Part shown: positions 1 to 6,692 of the stretch, in pieces
How positions within the stretch are numbered: the first letter of the stretch is position 1
Layout: each line of letters starts with the position of its first letter
NCBI GenBank assembly: GCA_021824855.1
Contig: JAKAJX010000300.1
Coordinates: 1-10,764, forward strand
Origin: Bacteroidota bacterium
Lineage (GTDB): Bacteria; Bacteroidota; Bacteroidia; Chitinophagales; Chitinophagaceae
Direction of reading: 5' to 3'
Length of the DNA: 10,764 bases
Notes under the pieces: model-generated
What the model saw: the letters and a program-made list of their open reading frames with translations, nothing else
What the model was told of the DNA's origin: nothing
Database searches by the model: none
Made by a program: the position numbers and the translations under genes

Positions 1-1247
1 TGACCTTCATCGGTAAATTGTTTCCACATTTCGGCTTGTGTAAAACCAGCCCAATACATAGGAACTGCATAAAGAACTATTCCTATAGTACCAATCCAGA
101 AATGATTAGTTGCCAATTTTTTAGAATAAAGAGAGGTATTAAACAATTTGGGCGTTAAATAATACAACATTCCAAAAGTTAAAAAGCCATTCCATCCTAA
201 AGCTCCAACGTGCACATGCGCAATTGTCCAGTCGGTAAAATGCGAAATAGCATTTACGCTTTTTAAGCTAAGCATTGGTCCTTCAAAAGTGGCCATACCA
301 TAACAAGTTACCGCAACCACCATAAATTTTAATACAGGATCTTCTCTTACTTTATCCCAAGCCCCACGCAATGTAAATAATCCATTTAGCATACCTCCCC
401 AACTAGGTGCAATTAGCATAATACTAAATACCGTACCTAAACTTTGTGCCCAATCGGGTAAAGCAGTATATAATAAGTGATGCGGACCAGCCCATATATA
501 TATAAATATCAATGCCCAAAAATGAACAATTGATAAACGATAACTATATACAGGTCGTCCGGAAGCTTTTGGTATAAAATAATACATTACCCCTAAATAA
601 GGAGTGGTTAAGAAAAACGCCACTGCATTATGGCCATACCACCATTGCACCAAAGCATCTTGCACACCTGCATAAAAACTATAACTTTTAATCCAAGAGA
701 AAGGTATTTCGAATGAGTTTACAATATGCAACATCGCTACAGTAACCCATGTAGCAATATAAAACCAAATAGCTACATAAATATGGCTTTCGCGTCTTTT
801 AACTAATGTACCAAACAAATTGAAACCAAAAATTACCCATACAATGGTAATAAGAATATCAATAGGCCATTCCAATTCGGCATATTCTTTACCGGTAGTA
901 TAACCGGAAAGCAAAGTAATAGCGGCTAAAACAATAATTAATTGCCATCCCCAGAAATGTAATTTACTTAATACATCACTAAACATTCTGGCTTTACAAA
1001 GCCGTTGAAGTGAGTAGTACACCCCCATAAAAATTCCGTTTCCAACAAATGCAAAAATTACCGCATTGGTATGAACAGGCCTAACACGACCAAAAGTTGT
1101 ATACGGTAAATTAAAATTTGCCGCAGGAAAATAAATTTGAACTGCAGCCAATAATCCGGCCAACATACCCACTACACCCCACAATACAGTGGCATAGCCA
1201 AACATTTTTACAATTTTGTTATCGTAATAAAATTTTTCTACTTGCAT
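1..1247 (-). CDS. ccoN: cbb3-type cytochrome c oxidase subunit I (CcoN), partial; probably the N-terminal part of a CcoNO fusion
   Basis: This is the catalytic haem-copper subunit of the high-affinity cbb3 oxidase, an integral inner-membrane protein that reduces O2 to water and pumps protons. The window shows the first 415 codons; the frame runs off the left edge without a stop. Translating the minus strand from the ATG at 1247-1245 gives a polytopic protein with every expected metal ligand: H59 (RPVHTNA) and H346 for low-spin haem b, H344 (HVHVGALGWNG) for haem b3, and H206 (WWYGHN), H256 and H257 (GPHHLLYTALPDWAQ) for CuB. These positions are within one to three residues of those I recall for the Pseudomonas stutzeri CcoN. 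The start lies 30 bp after the ccoS stop, so the two are probably co-transcribed. In Bacteroidota CcoN is usually fused to the cytochrome c subunit CcoO; that part is outside the window, so the fusion is inferred. Confidence 0.96.
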   Translation of the reverse strand, partial: MQVEKFYYDNKIVKMFGYATVLWGVVGMLAGLLAAVQIYFPAANFNLPYTTFGRVRPVHTNAVIFAFVGNGIFMGVYYSLQRLCKARMFSDVLSKLHFWGWQLIIVLAAITLLSGYTTGKEYAELEWPIDILITIVWVIFGFNLFGTLVKRRESHIYVAIWFYIATWVTVAMLHIVNSFEIPFSWIKSYSFYAGVQDALVQWWYGHNAVAFFLTTPYLGVMYYFIPKASGRPVYSYRLSIVHFWALIFIYIWAGPHHLLYTALPDWAQSLGTVFSIMLIAPSWGGMLNGLFTLRGAWDKVREDPVLKFMVVAVTCYGMATFEGPMLSLKSVNAISHFTDWTIAHVHVGALGWNGFLTFGMLYYLTPKLFNTSLYSKKLATNHFWIGTIGIVLYAVPMYWAGFTQAEMWKQFTDEG

Positions 1248-1277
1248 ACTTTACAGTTTGAAATTGGTTGAATTGAT

Positions 1278-1463
1278 TTAGTTGTTATTGGTTAAGTTGT
1301 TGTTATTATCTGTTGTAAAATTGGGCTTATCGTCAAATAACATGCGCATAGGTGGGCTTTTCTCATCATCATACTGTCCGCTTTTAACACTCCATATAAA
1401 GGCTGCTAAAAACAAAGATGCCACAGAAATACTGGCAATTAATAACAGTATAATTACACTCAT
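1278..1463 (-). CDS. ccoS: cbb3-type cytochrome oxidase maturation protein CcoS
   Basis: CcoS is a small single-pass membrane protein needed for insertion of redox cofactors into cbb3 oxidase. The 61-residue product starts MSVIILLLIASISVASLFLA, a hydrophobic segment of about 22 residues, followed by the family hallmark FIWSVKSGQYDDEKSPPMRMLFDD (split here only by reading: FIWSVKSGQYDD, then the P-P-x-R-M-L motif). The reading frame opens upstream at a TTG at 1487, but the ATG at 1463 is chosen because family members begin MS-V/I-I/L right at the membrane segment. The last dozen residues (after KPN) are a low-complexity run rich in Asn and Thr. The gene lies between ccoI and ccoN, the usual Bacteroidota order, and is preceded by its own -7-like element and a Crp/Fnr-like box. 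Confidence 0.93.
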   Translation of the reverse strand: MSVIILLLIASISVASLFLAAFIWSVKSGQYDDEKSPPMRMLFDDKPNFTTDNNNNLTNNN

Positions 1464-1484
1464 TAAGTTAAAATATTGACGCGC

Positions 1485-1492
1485 CAAAAATA
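1485..1492 (-). promoter_or_regulatory. Putative Bacteroidota -7 promoter element for ccoS-ccoN
   Basis: On the minus strand this reads TATTTTTG, an exact match to the TAnnTTTG element of the Bacteroidota primary sigma factor. A start site about six bases downstream would leave a leader of about 16 nt before the ccoS ATG. No good TTTG -33 element lies at the expected distance upstream, as is common for activator-dependent promoters. The assignment is by pattern only, and such elements occur by chance in AT-rich DNA. Confidence 0.45.
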
Positions 1493-1537
1493 GAGTTTAC
1501 CGAAGCACTAACATCCTGATTAAGCTCAAAATAAAAG

Positions 1538-1551
1538 ATGATTTTTATCAT
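1538..1551 (-). promoter_or_regulatory. Putative Crp/Fnr-family operator upstream of ccoS-ccoN
   Basis: The minus strand reads ATGATAAAAATCAT, a perfect 5-bp inverted repeat around four bases, with the TGAT-N4-ATCA core of the Fnr box. The centre (1544.5) is 59.5 bp from the downstream end of the -7-like element at 1492-1485, so about -65 from the inferred start site, fitting a class I activator position. A-rich and T-rich flanks extend the symmetry with one mismatch. The same hairpin could alternatively act as a weak terminator for ccoI, which ends at 1608. Confidence 0.55.
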
Positions 1552-1607
1552 TTTTTATTTAAAAACTTGATTTCTGTTTCTCATTTACCTGCGAATGATG
1601 GGCAACT

Positions 1608-4010
1608 TTATTTTAATTTCATTTTCCATGCAGATAAATTACTAAACCCAAATGTTATTATTAATATGCTTATGCTACTTATTGGCATTAATATGGCTGC
1701 TATCATTGGAGATAATAATCCTTGTACTGCAAAATAGTTTCCAACAATATTGTATAAAATTGAAACAATAAATGAAGCCATTACAATTCGTTTATTTGCT
1801 TTTGATAACTGAATAAACTGATTAAGTAAATGCAATTTGGCTGCCTCTAAAATACCATCGCTTGCGGGCGTAAAGTTGTTGGTATTTTCGGCAACCGCAA
1901 TTCCAATATCGGCTTGCTTTAATGCACCGGCATCATTTAATCCATCACCAATCATCATTACTCTATTGCCTTCTTGTTGCAGTTTTTTAATTATTTCTAA
2001 CTTGTCTTCGGGTTTTTGATGAAATAAAATGTATGCATTGATACCCAATAGTTCTTGCAAATAATTTTTTTCGCCCGAATTATCTCCACTTAATATGGCT
2101 ACCTGATATTTTTTTCGCAGTTGCCGAATAAGTGTAGGAATTTTATCGCGATATTGATTTCTGAAATTAAATTTACCCAACACTTCTCCTTCAACTGAAA
2201 TATATATTGCAGACTCTATTTCGGGTAATTTACTACCTGTTACAAATTCTCTGGAACCAAGGGTAATTAATTCTCCTTCTACAACAGCTTCAATACCTCT
2301 GCCGGTAACTTCTTCAAAAGCAGTAACTTTTAAATGAGTTCCATTTTCGTTCGTCCATGCAGCTACTGCTCTACTCATTGGGTGCATAGATTGAGAAGCC
2401 AATGCCGCTAATTTTTTAAGTATAGATTTACTTAATGGTTTTCCGCTGTAACTAATATCTTGATATCTGCCCGTGGTTAATGTTCCTGTTTTATCGAAAA
2501 CGATATAATTAATAGAAGCAATTTCTTCTATTTTTTGTGCATTACGTAAGTATAAATGGTTACGACTAAGTATTCGTAAAATATTACCATTAGTAAATGT
2601 ATTACTTAATAACAAAGCACAAGGGCAAGCTACAATTAATACGGCTGTTGCGGCAGCCCATATTTTATCTGGGTTAACTACCCACCAATACAGGGCTGAG
2701 GCAATAGATAAGAACAAAACAATCCAAGTAAAAAAGCGAGCTATAAAATGTACAAAAGAATCTCTTTCTTCTTTATTTGTTGCCTGCTTAAATTCATCTC
2801 TATTCCATAATTTAGTAAGGTAACTTTGGGCTACTTCTTTAATTACCAACATTTCTATATTACTTCCAATTTGTTTGCCACCTGCATAAATAATTTCACC
2901 CATTTCCTTTTCTACCGGTAAGCTTTCGCCGGTTACAAAACTATAATCTATTAACGCTTTTCCGCGTGTTAAAATGCCATCGGCCGGAATTAATTCCTGA
3001 TTATGAATTAATAATGTATCGTTTAAAGCAATATCGGGCAACGAAACCGTTTCTTGATTATGATTATTCATTCGCGTAACTGCAATTGGAAAATAGGAAG
3101 TATAATCTCGTTCAAAACTTAATTCTTCGTATGTTTTATCTTGCAATATTCTTCCTACTAACATAAAAAAAACTATTCCGCTCATGCTATCTAAATATCC
3201 GCTGCCGGTATTGGTTAGTATATCAAATACACTTCTGCCAAATGTTACAAAAACTGCCAGTACTATTGGCGCATCTATGTTCAAAAATTTATGTTTAATA
3301 CTTTTCCATGCACTTATATAAAACTCCGAGGCAGAGTATAATACAACCGGTAAACTTAACAGCAAACTTAGCCATCTAAAAACGGTAATTAAGTTTTGTT
3401 CTTTAGTATCAATACCCAAATATTCCGGAAAACTCAATAACATAATATTGGCAAAACAAAAGCCGGCAATACCCATTTTATATAGTTTCGATTTATTAAA
3501 CTTGGGTTTTACCTGATGAATATTATTTAAACTAATATAGGGCTCGTAACCAACAGAAGTTAGCAGTTCTGCTACTTTTCGAACAGAAATATTTTTATGT
3601 ATGAAAATAATATCGGCTTCTTTTCTTGTAAAATTTACTTTGCTTGAAATGATGTTTTCGTTAAGCCGATGTAAGTTTTCGAGTAGCCACAAACAACTGC
3701 TACAATGCATTTGCGGCAAGTAAAAAGTAATGTGGGTTTGATTTTCGTTTTTAAAAGAAATTAATGATTGTATTATTTTTTCGTCATCTAAAAATGCAAA
3801 TTTGTTTTCCCGAACTTTAATACGCTGACTAAGACCCGGATTTTTACTAATGGCATAATAATCGCACATGCCATTTTGGTTTAGTATTTCGTACACCAAT
3901 TTACAGCCTTCGCAGCAAAAATCTTTATCGTAAATATGAATAGTTTTATCAATGCACGCTTCGCCGCAATGATAACATTGTATTGTTGTAGAGGTTGTAG
4001 GTTTATTCAT
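1608..4010 (-). CDS. ccoI: Heavy-metal (copper) P1B-type ATPase for cbb3 oxidase assembly (CcoI)
   Basis: This 800-residue membrane ATPase exports Cu(I) to the periplasm for metallation of the CuB centre of cbb3 oxidase. The order of domains is: an N-terminal Cys-rich metal-binding region (C12, C15, C19, then FCCEGC at 31-36); a heavy-metal-associated domain with MHCSSC (C103, C106); transmembrane helices from about 178; the actuator motif TGES (360-363); the ion-path CPC motif (462-464); the phosphorylation motif DKTGTLT with D506; HP (543-544) in the nucleotide-binding domain; GDGLND (688-693); and two final helices ending near 790. The extra Cys-rich domain before the HMA domain and the location next to ccoS and ccoN favour CcoI over the general exporter CopA. 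It follows the RIC-like gene by 9 bp, so the two form an operon. The ATG at 4010 fits the start of the Cys-rich domain. Confidence 0.93.
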   Translation of the reverse strand: MNKPTTSTTIQCYHCGEACIDKTIHIYDKDFCCEGCKLVYEILNQNGMCDYYAISKNPGLSQRIKVRENKFAFLDDEKIIQSLISFKNENQTHITFYLPQMHCSSCLWLLENLHRLNENIISSKVNFTRKEADIIFIHKNISVRKVAELLTSVGYEPYISLNNIHQVKPKFNKSKLYKMGIAGFCFANIMLLSFPEYLGIDTKEQNLITVFRWLSLLLSLPVVLYSASEFYISAWKSIKHKFLNIDAPIVLAVFVTFGRSVFDILTNTGSGYLDSMSGIVFFMLVGRILQDKTYEELSFERDYTSYFPIAVTRMNNHNQETVSLPDIALNDTLLIHNQELIPADGILTRGKALIDYSFVTGESLPVEKEMGEIIYAGGKQIGSNIEMLVIKEVAQSYLTKLWNRDEFKQATNKEERDSFVHFIARFFTWIVLFLSIASALYWWVVNPDKIWAAATAVLIVACPCALLLSNTFTNGNILRILSRNHLYLRNAQKIEEIASINYIVFDKTGTLTTGRYQDISYSGKPLSKSILKKLAALASQSMHPMSRAVAAWTNENGTHLKVTAFEEVTGRGIEAVVEGELITLGSREFVTGSKLPEIESAIYISVEGEVLGKFNFRNQYRDKIPTLIRQLRKKYQVAILSGDNSGEKNYLQELLGINAYILFHQKPEDKLEIIKKLQQEGNRVMMIGDGLNDAGALKQADIGIAVAENTNNFTPASDGILEAAKLHLLNQFIQLSKANKRIVMASFIVSILYNIVGNYFAVQGLLSPMIAAILMPISSISILIITFGFSNLSAWKMKLK

Positions 4011-4019
4011 TAAAAAATA

Positions 4020-4592
4020 TCAATTAAGGTTCTGCTCGTTATTCCGTATGTTATTTATAATGTGATGAGTTAATTTATTTTTTCCTATTACTTTAGGATA
4101 CAAAAGATTTTGTTCAATATGCACCCATTGTAAAATTTTGTTTTCGAGTAAAAACATTTCATTAATACACAATTTCCATTCTTTGCTCCAAGCCGGTTTT
4201 ACTACATAATTATTTAATAGTTGACGCAATTTTTGAGTTAACCCTATAATAACTTGGTGGGTATTATGAACCGTTTCAAAAACTTTAATATCTAAGCAAT
4301 TACCTTTTAAATTTTCGGTGCCTTTATAGCTTTTTTTAATACAAGGAAAAACAATTCCCGATTCTTTTAAAAATAAATGTTTTAATTCATCGTCTAATTT
4401 CCTAAATAAAAGTTGTGCCATTTCGGAAACCGATAAAGGCAATTCTTTGATATAAGGATGTAACATTAAAAAGCTTTCTATTTCAGTGCAAGATTTCATT
4501 ATTTCAGGCTGATATTCTAATTGTATTAGGTTACATAACCCTTCCGGAGTTAAGGCTTCATTAGAATAATTATCTAACCTATTTAACATCAT
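4020..4592 (-). CDS. Hemerythrin/RIC-like (YtfE/ScdA/DnrN-related) domain protein with degenerate iron ligands
   Basis: The 190-residue soluble protein has the pattern of the RIC family, di-iron proteins that repair nitrosative or oxidative damage to iron-sulfur centres. The recognisable blocks are ELKHLFLKESGIVFPCIKK (70-88), VHNTHQVIIGL (108-118) leading to LLNNYVVKP, and LENKILQWVHIEQNLLYPK (149-167). Compared with E. coli YtfE as I remember it, E77, H112 and E160 match ligands E133, H160 and E208. However H84 aligns with Y27, H129 with L73 (H72 is one residue off), and H204 with W156. The N-terminal CCxGG-type domain of full-length RIC is absent. Di-iron binding is therefore doubtful; a regulatory, scaffolding or altered metal role is possible. 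It starts at the ATG at 4592 or the adjacent one at 4589 and runs with ccoI, 9 bp downstream, behind a Crp/Fnr-like box. Confidence 0.75.
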   Translation of the reverse strand: MMLNRLDNYSNEALTPEGLCNLIQLEYQPEIMKSCTEIESFLMLHPYIKELPLSVSEMAQLLFRKLDDELKHLFLKESGIVFPCIKKSYKGTENLKGNCLDIKVFETVHNTHQVIIGLTQKLRQLLNNYVVKPAWSKEWKLCINEMFLLENKILQWVHIEQNLLYPKVIGKNKLTHHIINNIRNNEQNLN

Positions 4593-4631
4593 ATTGAAAT
4601 ATTATTTTCTGCAAGATAAAATACCGCCTTG

Positions 4632-4639
4632 CAAGTATA
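4632..4639 (-). promoter_or_regulatory. Putative -7 promoter element for the RIC-like/ccoI operon
   Basis: The minus strand reads TATACTTG, one mismatch from TAnnTTTG. The start site would fall near 4626, giving a leader of about 34 nt. An ATTG sequence 21 bp upstream could be a partial -33 element and directly abuts the Crp/Fnr-like box, the arrangement of a class II activated promoter. Confidence 0.4.
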
Positions 4640-4662
4640 CATGATGTTACTCAAGCAGACCA

Positions 4663-4676
4663 ATGACTTTTATCAT
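4663..4676 (-). promoter_or_regulatory. Putative Crp/Fnr-family operator upstream of the RIC-like/ccoI operon
   Basis: The minus strand reads ATGATAAAAGTCAT, identical at 13 of 14 positions to the box upstream of ccoS. The half-sites are TGAT and GTCA around AAAA. Its centre (4669.5) is 37.5 bp from the end of the -7-like element at 4639-4632, about -43 from the inferred start site, the classical class II activator position. It lies in the 127-bp gap between the regulator gene and its probable target. Confidence 0.6.
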
Positions 4677-4719
4677 GTTTCTAATTGGGGAATAAAACTA
4701 TGAAGATGATTGCAAACCG

Positions 4720-5442
4720 TTAATCTTGCAAATTTGCTGTGCGTACCAACTTTTTTTGGTTGATGATTTTAATCTTTTTCCCATCTAATTCTACCATATT
4801 ATCTCGTTTAAATTCGGATAGTAAACGAATGGTAGATTCGGTTGCTGTACCAACAAGGTTGGCTATTTCTTCTCGTGAAAGTCGAACATTTAAAGTAATG
4901 CCATCTTCTTCAAAGCCATAGGTTTCTTTTATAAAAAGCAATGTTTCTGCCAACCGTTCTCTAACCGGCTTTTGAGCTAAATGGGTTAGTTTCATTTCGG
5001 TTTTATGCAATTCATCGCTTAATAATTTCATCATTTCAAATGCAAGACTGGCATCGCTTTTAAGAATATTGGTAAACAATTCTTTAGGTATAAAACATAC
5101 CTGAGTATCTTCTAAAGCAACTGCACTGGCACTGTACCTATCGCCACTTAATAAGGCTCTATATCCAATTACATCTCCGCCTTTTAATAAACGTATTATT
5201 TGTTCTTTACCATCATCGCCTAAATGAGCCAATTTTACTTTTCCGGTATTAATGCAATAAACGCCAAATGGATGAGATCCTTCATTAAACAATGTTTGCC
5301 CCTTCTTATAAATATTACAAACTTTCTGCGAATTCATTTCGTCTAAAAACTCATGTTTTGCCCTACATAATACAGATGTAAATCTTTGCTCACAATACTG
5401 GCACATTGTTGAAACATCATGAGTATGGTTAACGTTTGTCAT
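4720..5442 (-). CDS. Fnr-type (Crp/Fnr family) transcriptional regulator, putative iron-sulfur oxygen sensor
   Basis: The 240-residue protein has a cyclic-nucleotide-binding-fold sensor domain (about 40-130), a dimerisation helix (about 133-155) and a winged helix-turn-helix (about 187-228). Its recognition helix follows REEIANLVGTATESTIRLL, keeping the E202 and R206 that in CRP and Fnr contact the G:C pairs of TGA half-sites. The N-terminus has C14, C17 and C26, and C116 in ALEDTQVCFIP aligns with C122 of E. coli Fnr (ALETSMVCEIP). Together they could hold an oxygen-labile 4Fe-4S cluster, although the Cys spacing (x2, x8) differs from that of E. coli Fnr (x2, x5). The position directly upstream of the RIC-like, ccoI, ccoS and ccoN genes points to control of cbb3 oxidase in response to low oxygen. 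The ATG at 5442 is taken as the start; the ATG at 5406, just before C14, is an alternative. Confidence 0.88.
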   Translation of the reverse strand: MTNVNHTHDVSTMCQYCEQRFTSVLCRAKHEFLDEMNSQKVCNIYKKGQTLFNEGSHPFGVYCINTGKVKLAHLGDDGKEQIIRLLKGGDVIGYRALLSGDRYSASAVALEDTQVCFIPKELFTNILKSDASLAFEMMKLLSDELHKTEMKLTHLAQKPVRERLAETLLFIKETYGFEEDGITLNVRLSREEIANLVGTATESTIRLLSEFKRDNMVELDGKKIKIINQKKLVRTANLQD

Positions 5443-5447
5443 ATCTG

Positions 5448-5455
5448 CAAAAATA
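5448..5455 (-). promoter_or_regulatory. Putative -7 promoter element of the fnr-like gene
   Basis: The minus strand reads TATTTTTG, an exact TAnnTTTG match, but it ends only 5 nt before the ATG at 5442. If used, the transcript would begin at or next to that ATG (leaderless), or translation would start at the ATG at 5406 with a leader of about 36 nt. No -33 element or Crp/Fnr-like box is visible upstream, so there is no sign of autoregulation. Confidence 0.3.
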
Positions 5456-5570
5456 AAAGAAGATTTAATTGTTTATTCATTTTTAAAAAAGCTTTTACCC
5501 GAATTTGGCTGAAAATACAATTTTATATTGAGATATACCCAAATTTAAAGCAAGCCTCAGTTCCGTTTAT

Positions 5571-5606
5571 CCCTATTATTTTCGTAAAACAAAAAATAAT
5601 AGAGGG
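5571..5606 (+). promoter_or_regulatory. Inverted repeat (possible mRNA hairpin) in the leader of the radical SAM gene
   Basis: The left arm CCCTATTATTTT (5571-5582) pairs with the right arm AAAATAATAGAGGG (5593-5606) over 12 base pairs with a single bulged A, around a loop of 10 bases. It lies in the 202-bp divergent gap between the fnr-like gene and the radical SAM gene. The right arm contains AGAGGG, a purine run just ahead of an ATG at 5611, so folding could mask that site. No T-tract follows, so it is not a standard terminator. The rest of the gap shows only a weak plus-strand promoter candidate (TTTG at 5504-5507 and TATATTG at 5524-5530, 16 bp apart). Confidence 0.45.
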
Positions 5607-5610
5607 TAAA

Positions 5611-5640
5611 ATGGTTAATATTGCTGCACCACTACTGTAG
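5611..5640 (+). CDS. Possible nine-codon leader ORF upstream of the radical SAM gene
   Basis: An ATG at 5611 opens a nine-residue frame, MVNIAAPLL, closed by TAG at 5638-5640, with a second stop (TAA, 5641-5643) right after it. The AGAGGG run four bases before the ATG is the most Shine-Dalgarno-like sequence in the region, whereas the radical SAM ATG at 5645, four bases past the leader stop, has none. This would fit translational coupling. A frame this short arises easily by chance, and nothing shows that it is translated. Confidence 0.2.
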   Translation: MVNIAAPLL

Positions 5641-5644
5641 TAAT

Positions 5645-6676
5645 ATGCGCTATTTAAATTTTACCGATACTATTAACCTACTATCTAAACTCGGTTATAG
5701 AAAGCTATGGAATGCTGCTAAAGTTTTTATTAGCTTTTGGTTGAGTAAATTGCTTAAAAAACCCATTCAATGGGGTTTGCCCATTTCTATTTCGTTTGAA
5801 CCTACTACCTCGTGTAATTTAAGATGCCCTGAATGCCCCAGCGGATTGAGGCAATTTAGAAGACCAACCGGAATGCTTACTACGCATTTTTTTGAAAAAA
5901 CTATTGACGAAATTTCGAAAGAGCTTATTTACCTTATTTTTTATTTTCAGGGAGAACCCTACTTAAATCCGAAATTTTTACAAATGGTTAATTACGCACA
6001 TCGTAAAGGAATTTATACGGCAACCTCTACTAATGCACATTATTTAACCAACGAAAAAGCAAAAGAAACTGTTGAAAGCGGATTAGACAGATTAATTATT
6101 TCGGTTGACGGCACTACGCAAGAAGTGTACGAACAATATAGGGTTGGTGGAAATTTAGAAAAGGTATTACAAGGTGCTAGAAATATTGTGTACTGGAAAA
6201 AGAAATTAAACAGTAAAACACCTTTTATATTTTTTCAGTTTTTGGTGGTAAAACCCAACGAACATCAATTAACAGAAATAAAAAAAATTGGGAAAGAAAT
6301 TGGTGTTGATCAGGTAAGATTTAAAACAGCACAAGTGTACGATTTTGAAAATGACCCCCACCAACTGATTCCGCTTAACGAAAAATACAGTAGATATAAA
6401 AGAAATAGCAATGGAAAAATTAAAATAAAAAGCGGTTTAAATAACTATTGCTGGAAATTATGGCACGCTAATGTAATTACTTGGGATGGATTGGTTGTGC
6501 CTTGTTGTTTTGATAAAGATGCCACACACCAATTGGGTAATTTACAAACAACCTCTTTTAAAAATATTTGGCATAATACAAATTATAAGCAGTTTAGAAA
6601 TGAATTGTTTAAAAGCCGAAAAAATATTGATATCTGCAAAAATTGTAGCGAAGGATTAAAAGTTTGGGAGAACTAA
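5645..6676 (+). CDS. Radical SAM/SPASM domain protein of unknown substrate
   Basis: This 343-residue enzyme has the radical SAM cluster motif CNLRCPEC (C57, C61, C64) that binds a 4Fe-4S centre and S-adenosylmethionine, followed by FQGEP (101-105) and SVDG (153-156) in the TIM-barrel core. The C-terminal SPASM-type region has C269, C287-C288, and C331/C334 (ICKNC), enough for one auxiliary iron-sulfur cluster. The segment EPTTSCNLRCPECPSGLR is typical of a widespread Bacteroidota family with no assigned reaction that I know of. The N-terminus is amphipathic and aromatic-rich (about 1-45), perhaps membrane-associated. The frame extends back to a TTG at 5621, but the ATG at 5645 is preferred because the sequence from MRYLNFTDTI resembles family starts. 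No peptide substrate gene is visible nearby, so a peptide-modifying role is not supported. The MarR-like gene follows after 64 bp. Confidence 0.88.
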   Translation: MRYLNFTDTINLLSKLGYRKLWNAAKVFISFWLSKLLKKPIQWGLPISISFEPTTSCNLRCPECPSGLRQFRRPTGMLTTHFFEKTIDEISKELIYLIFYFQGEPYLNPKFLQMVNYAHRKGIYTATSTNAHYLTNEKAKETVESGLDRLIISVDGTTQEVYEQYRVGGNLEKVLQGARNIVYWKKKLNSKTPFIFFQFLVVKPNEHQLTEIKKIGKEIGVDQVRFKTAQVYDFENDPHQLIPLNEKYSRYKRNSNGKIKIKSGLNNYCWKLWHANVITWDGLVVPCCFDKDATHQLGNLQTTSFKNIWHNTNYKQFRNELFKSRKNIDICKNCSEGLKVWEN

Positions 6677-6692
6677 ATAATAAGTGTTTTAA

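Noticed and set aside
1464..1487. TTG-started N-terminal extension of ccoS (eight extra residues)
   Set aside because: The family starts at the residues encoded from the ATG at 1463, and the TTG overlaps the predicted -7 element (1492-1485).
4710..4737. Repeated TTGCAAA and palindrome GCAAATTTGC around the 3' end of the fnr-like gene
   Set aside because: The repeat is short and AT-rich, and part of it is explained by the last codons of the gene; there is no T-tract or symmetry typical of a terminator.
5419..5640. 73-residue plus-strand open frame across the divergent gap
   Set aside because: It begins inside the fnr-like gene on the other strand and shows no family pattern; only its last nine codons were kept, as a possible leader ORF with low confidence.
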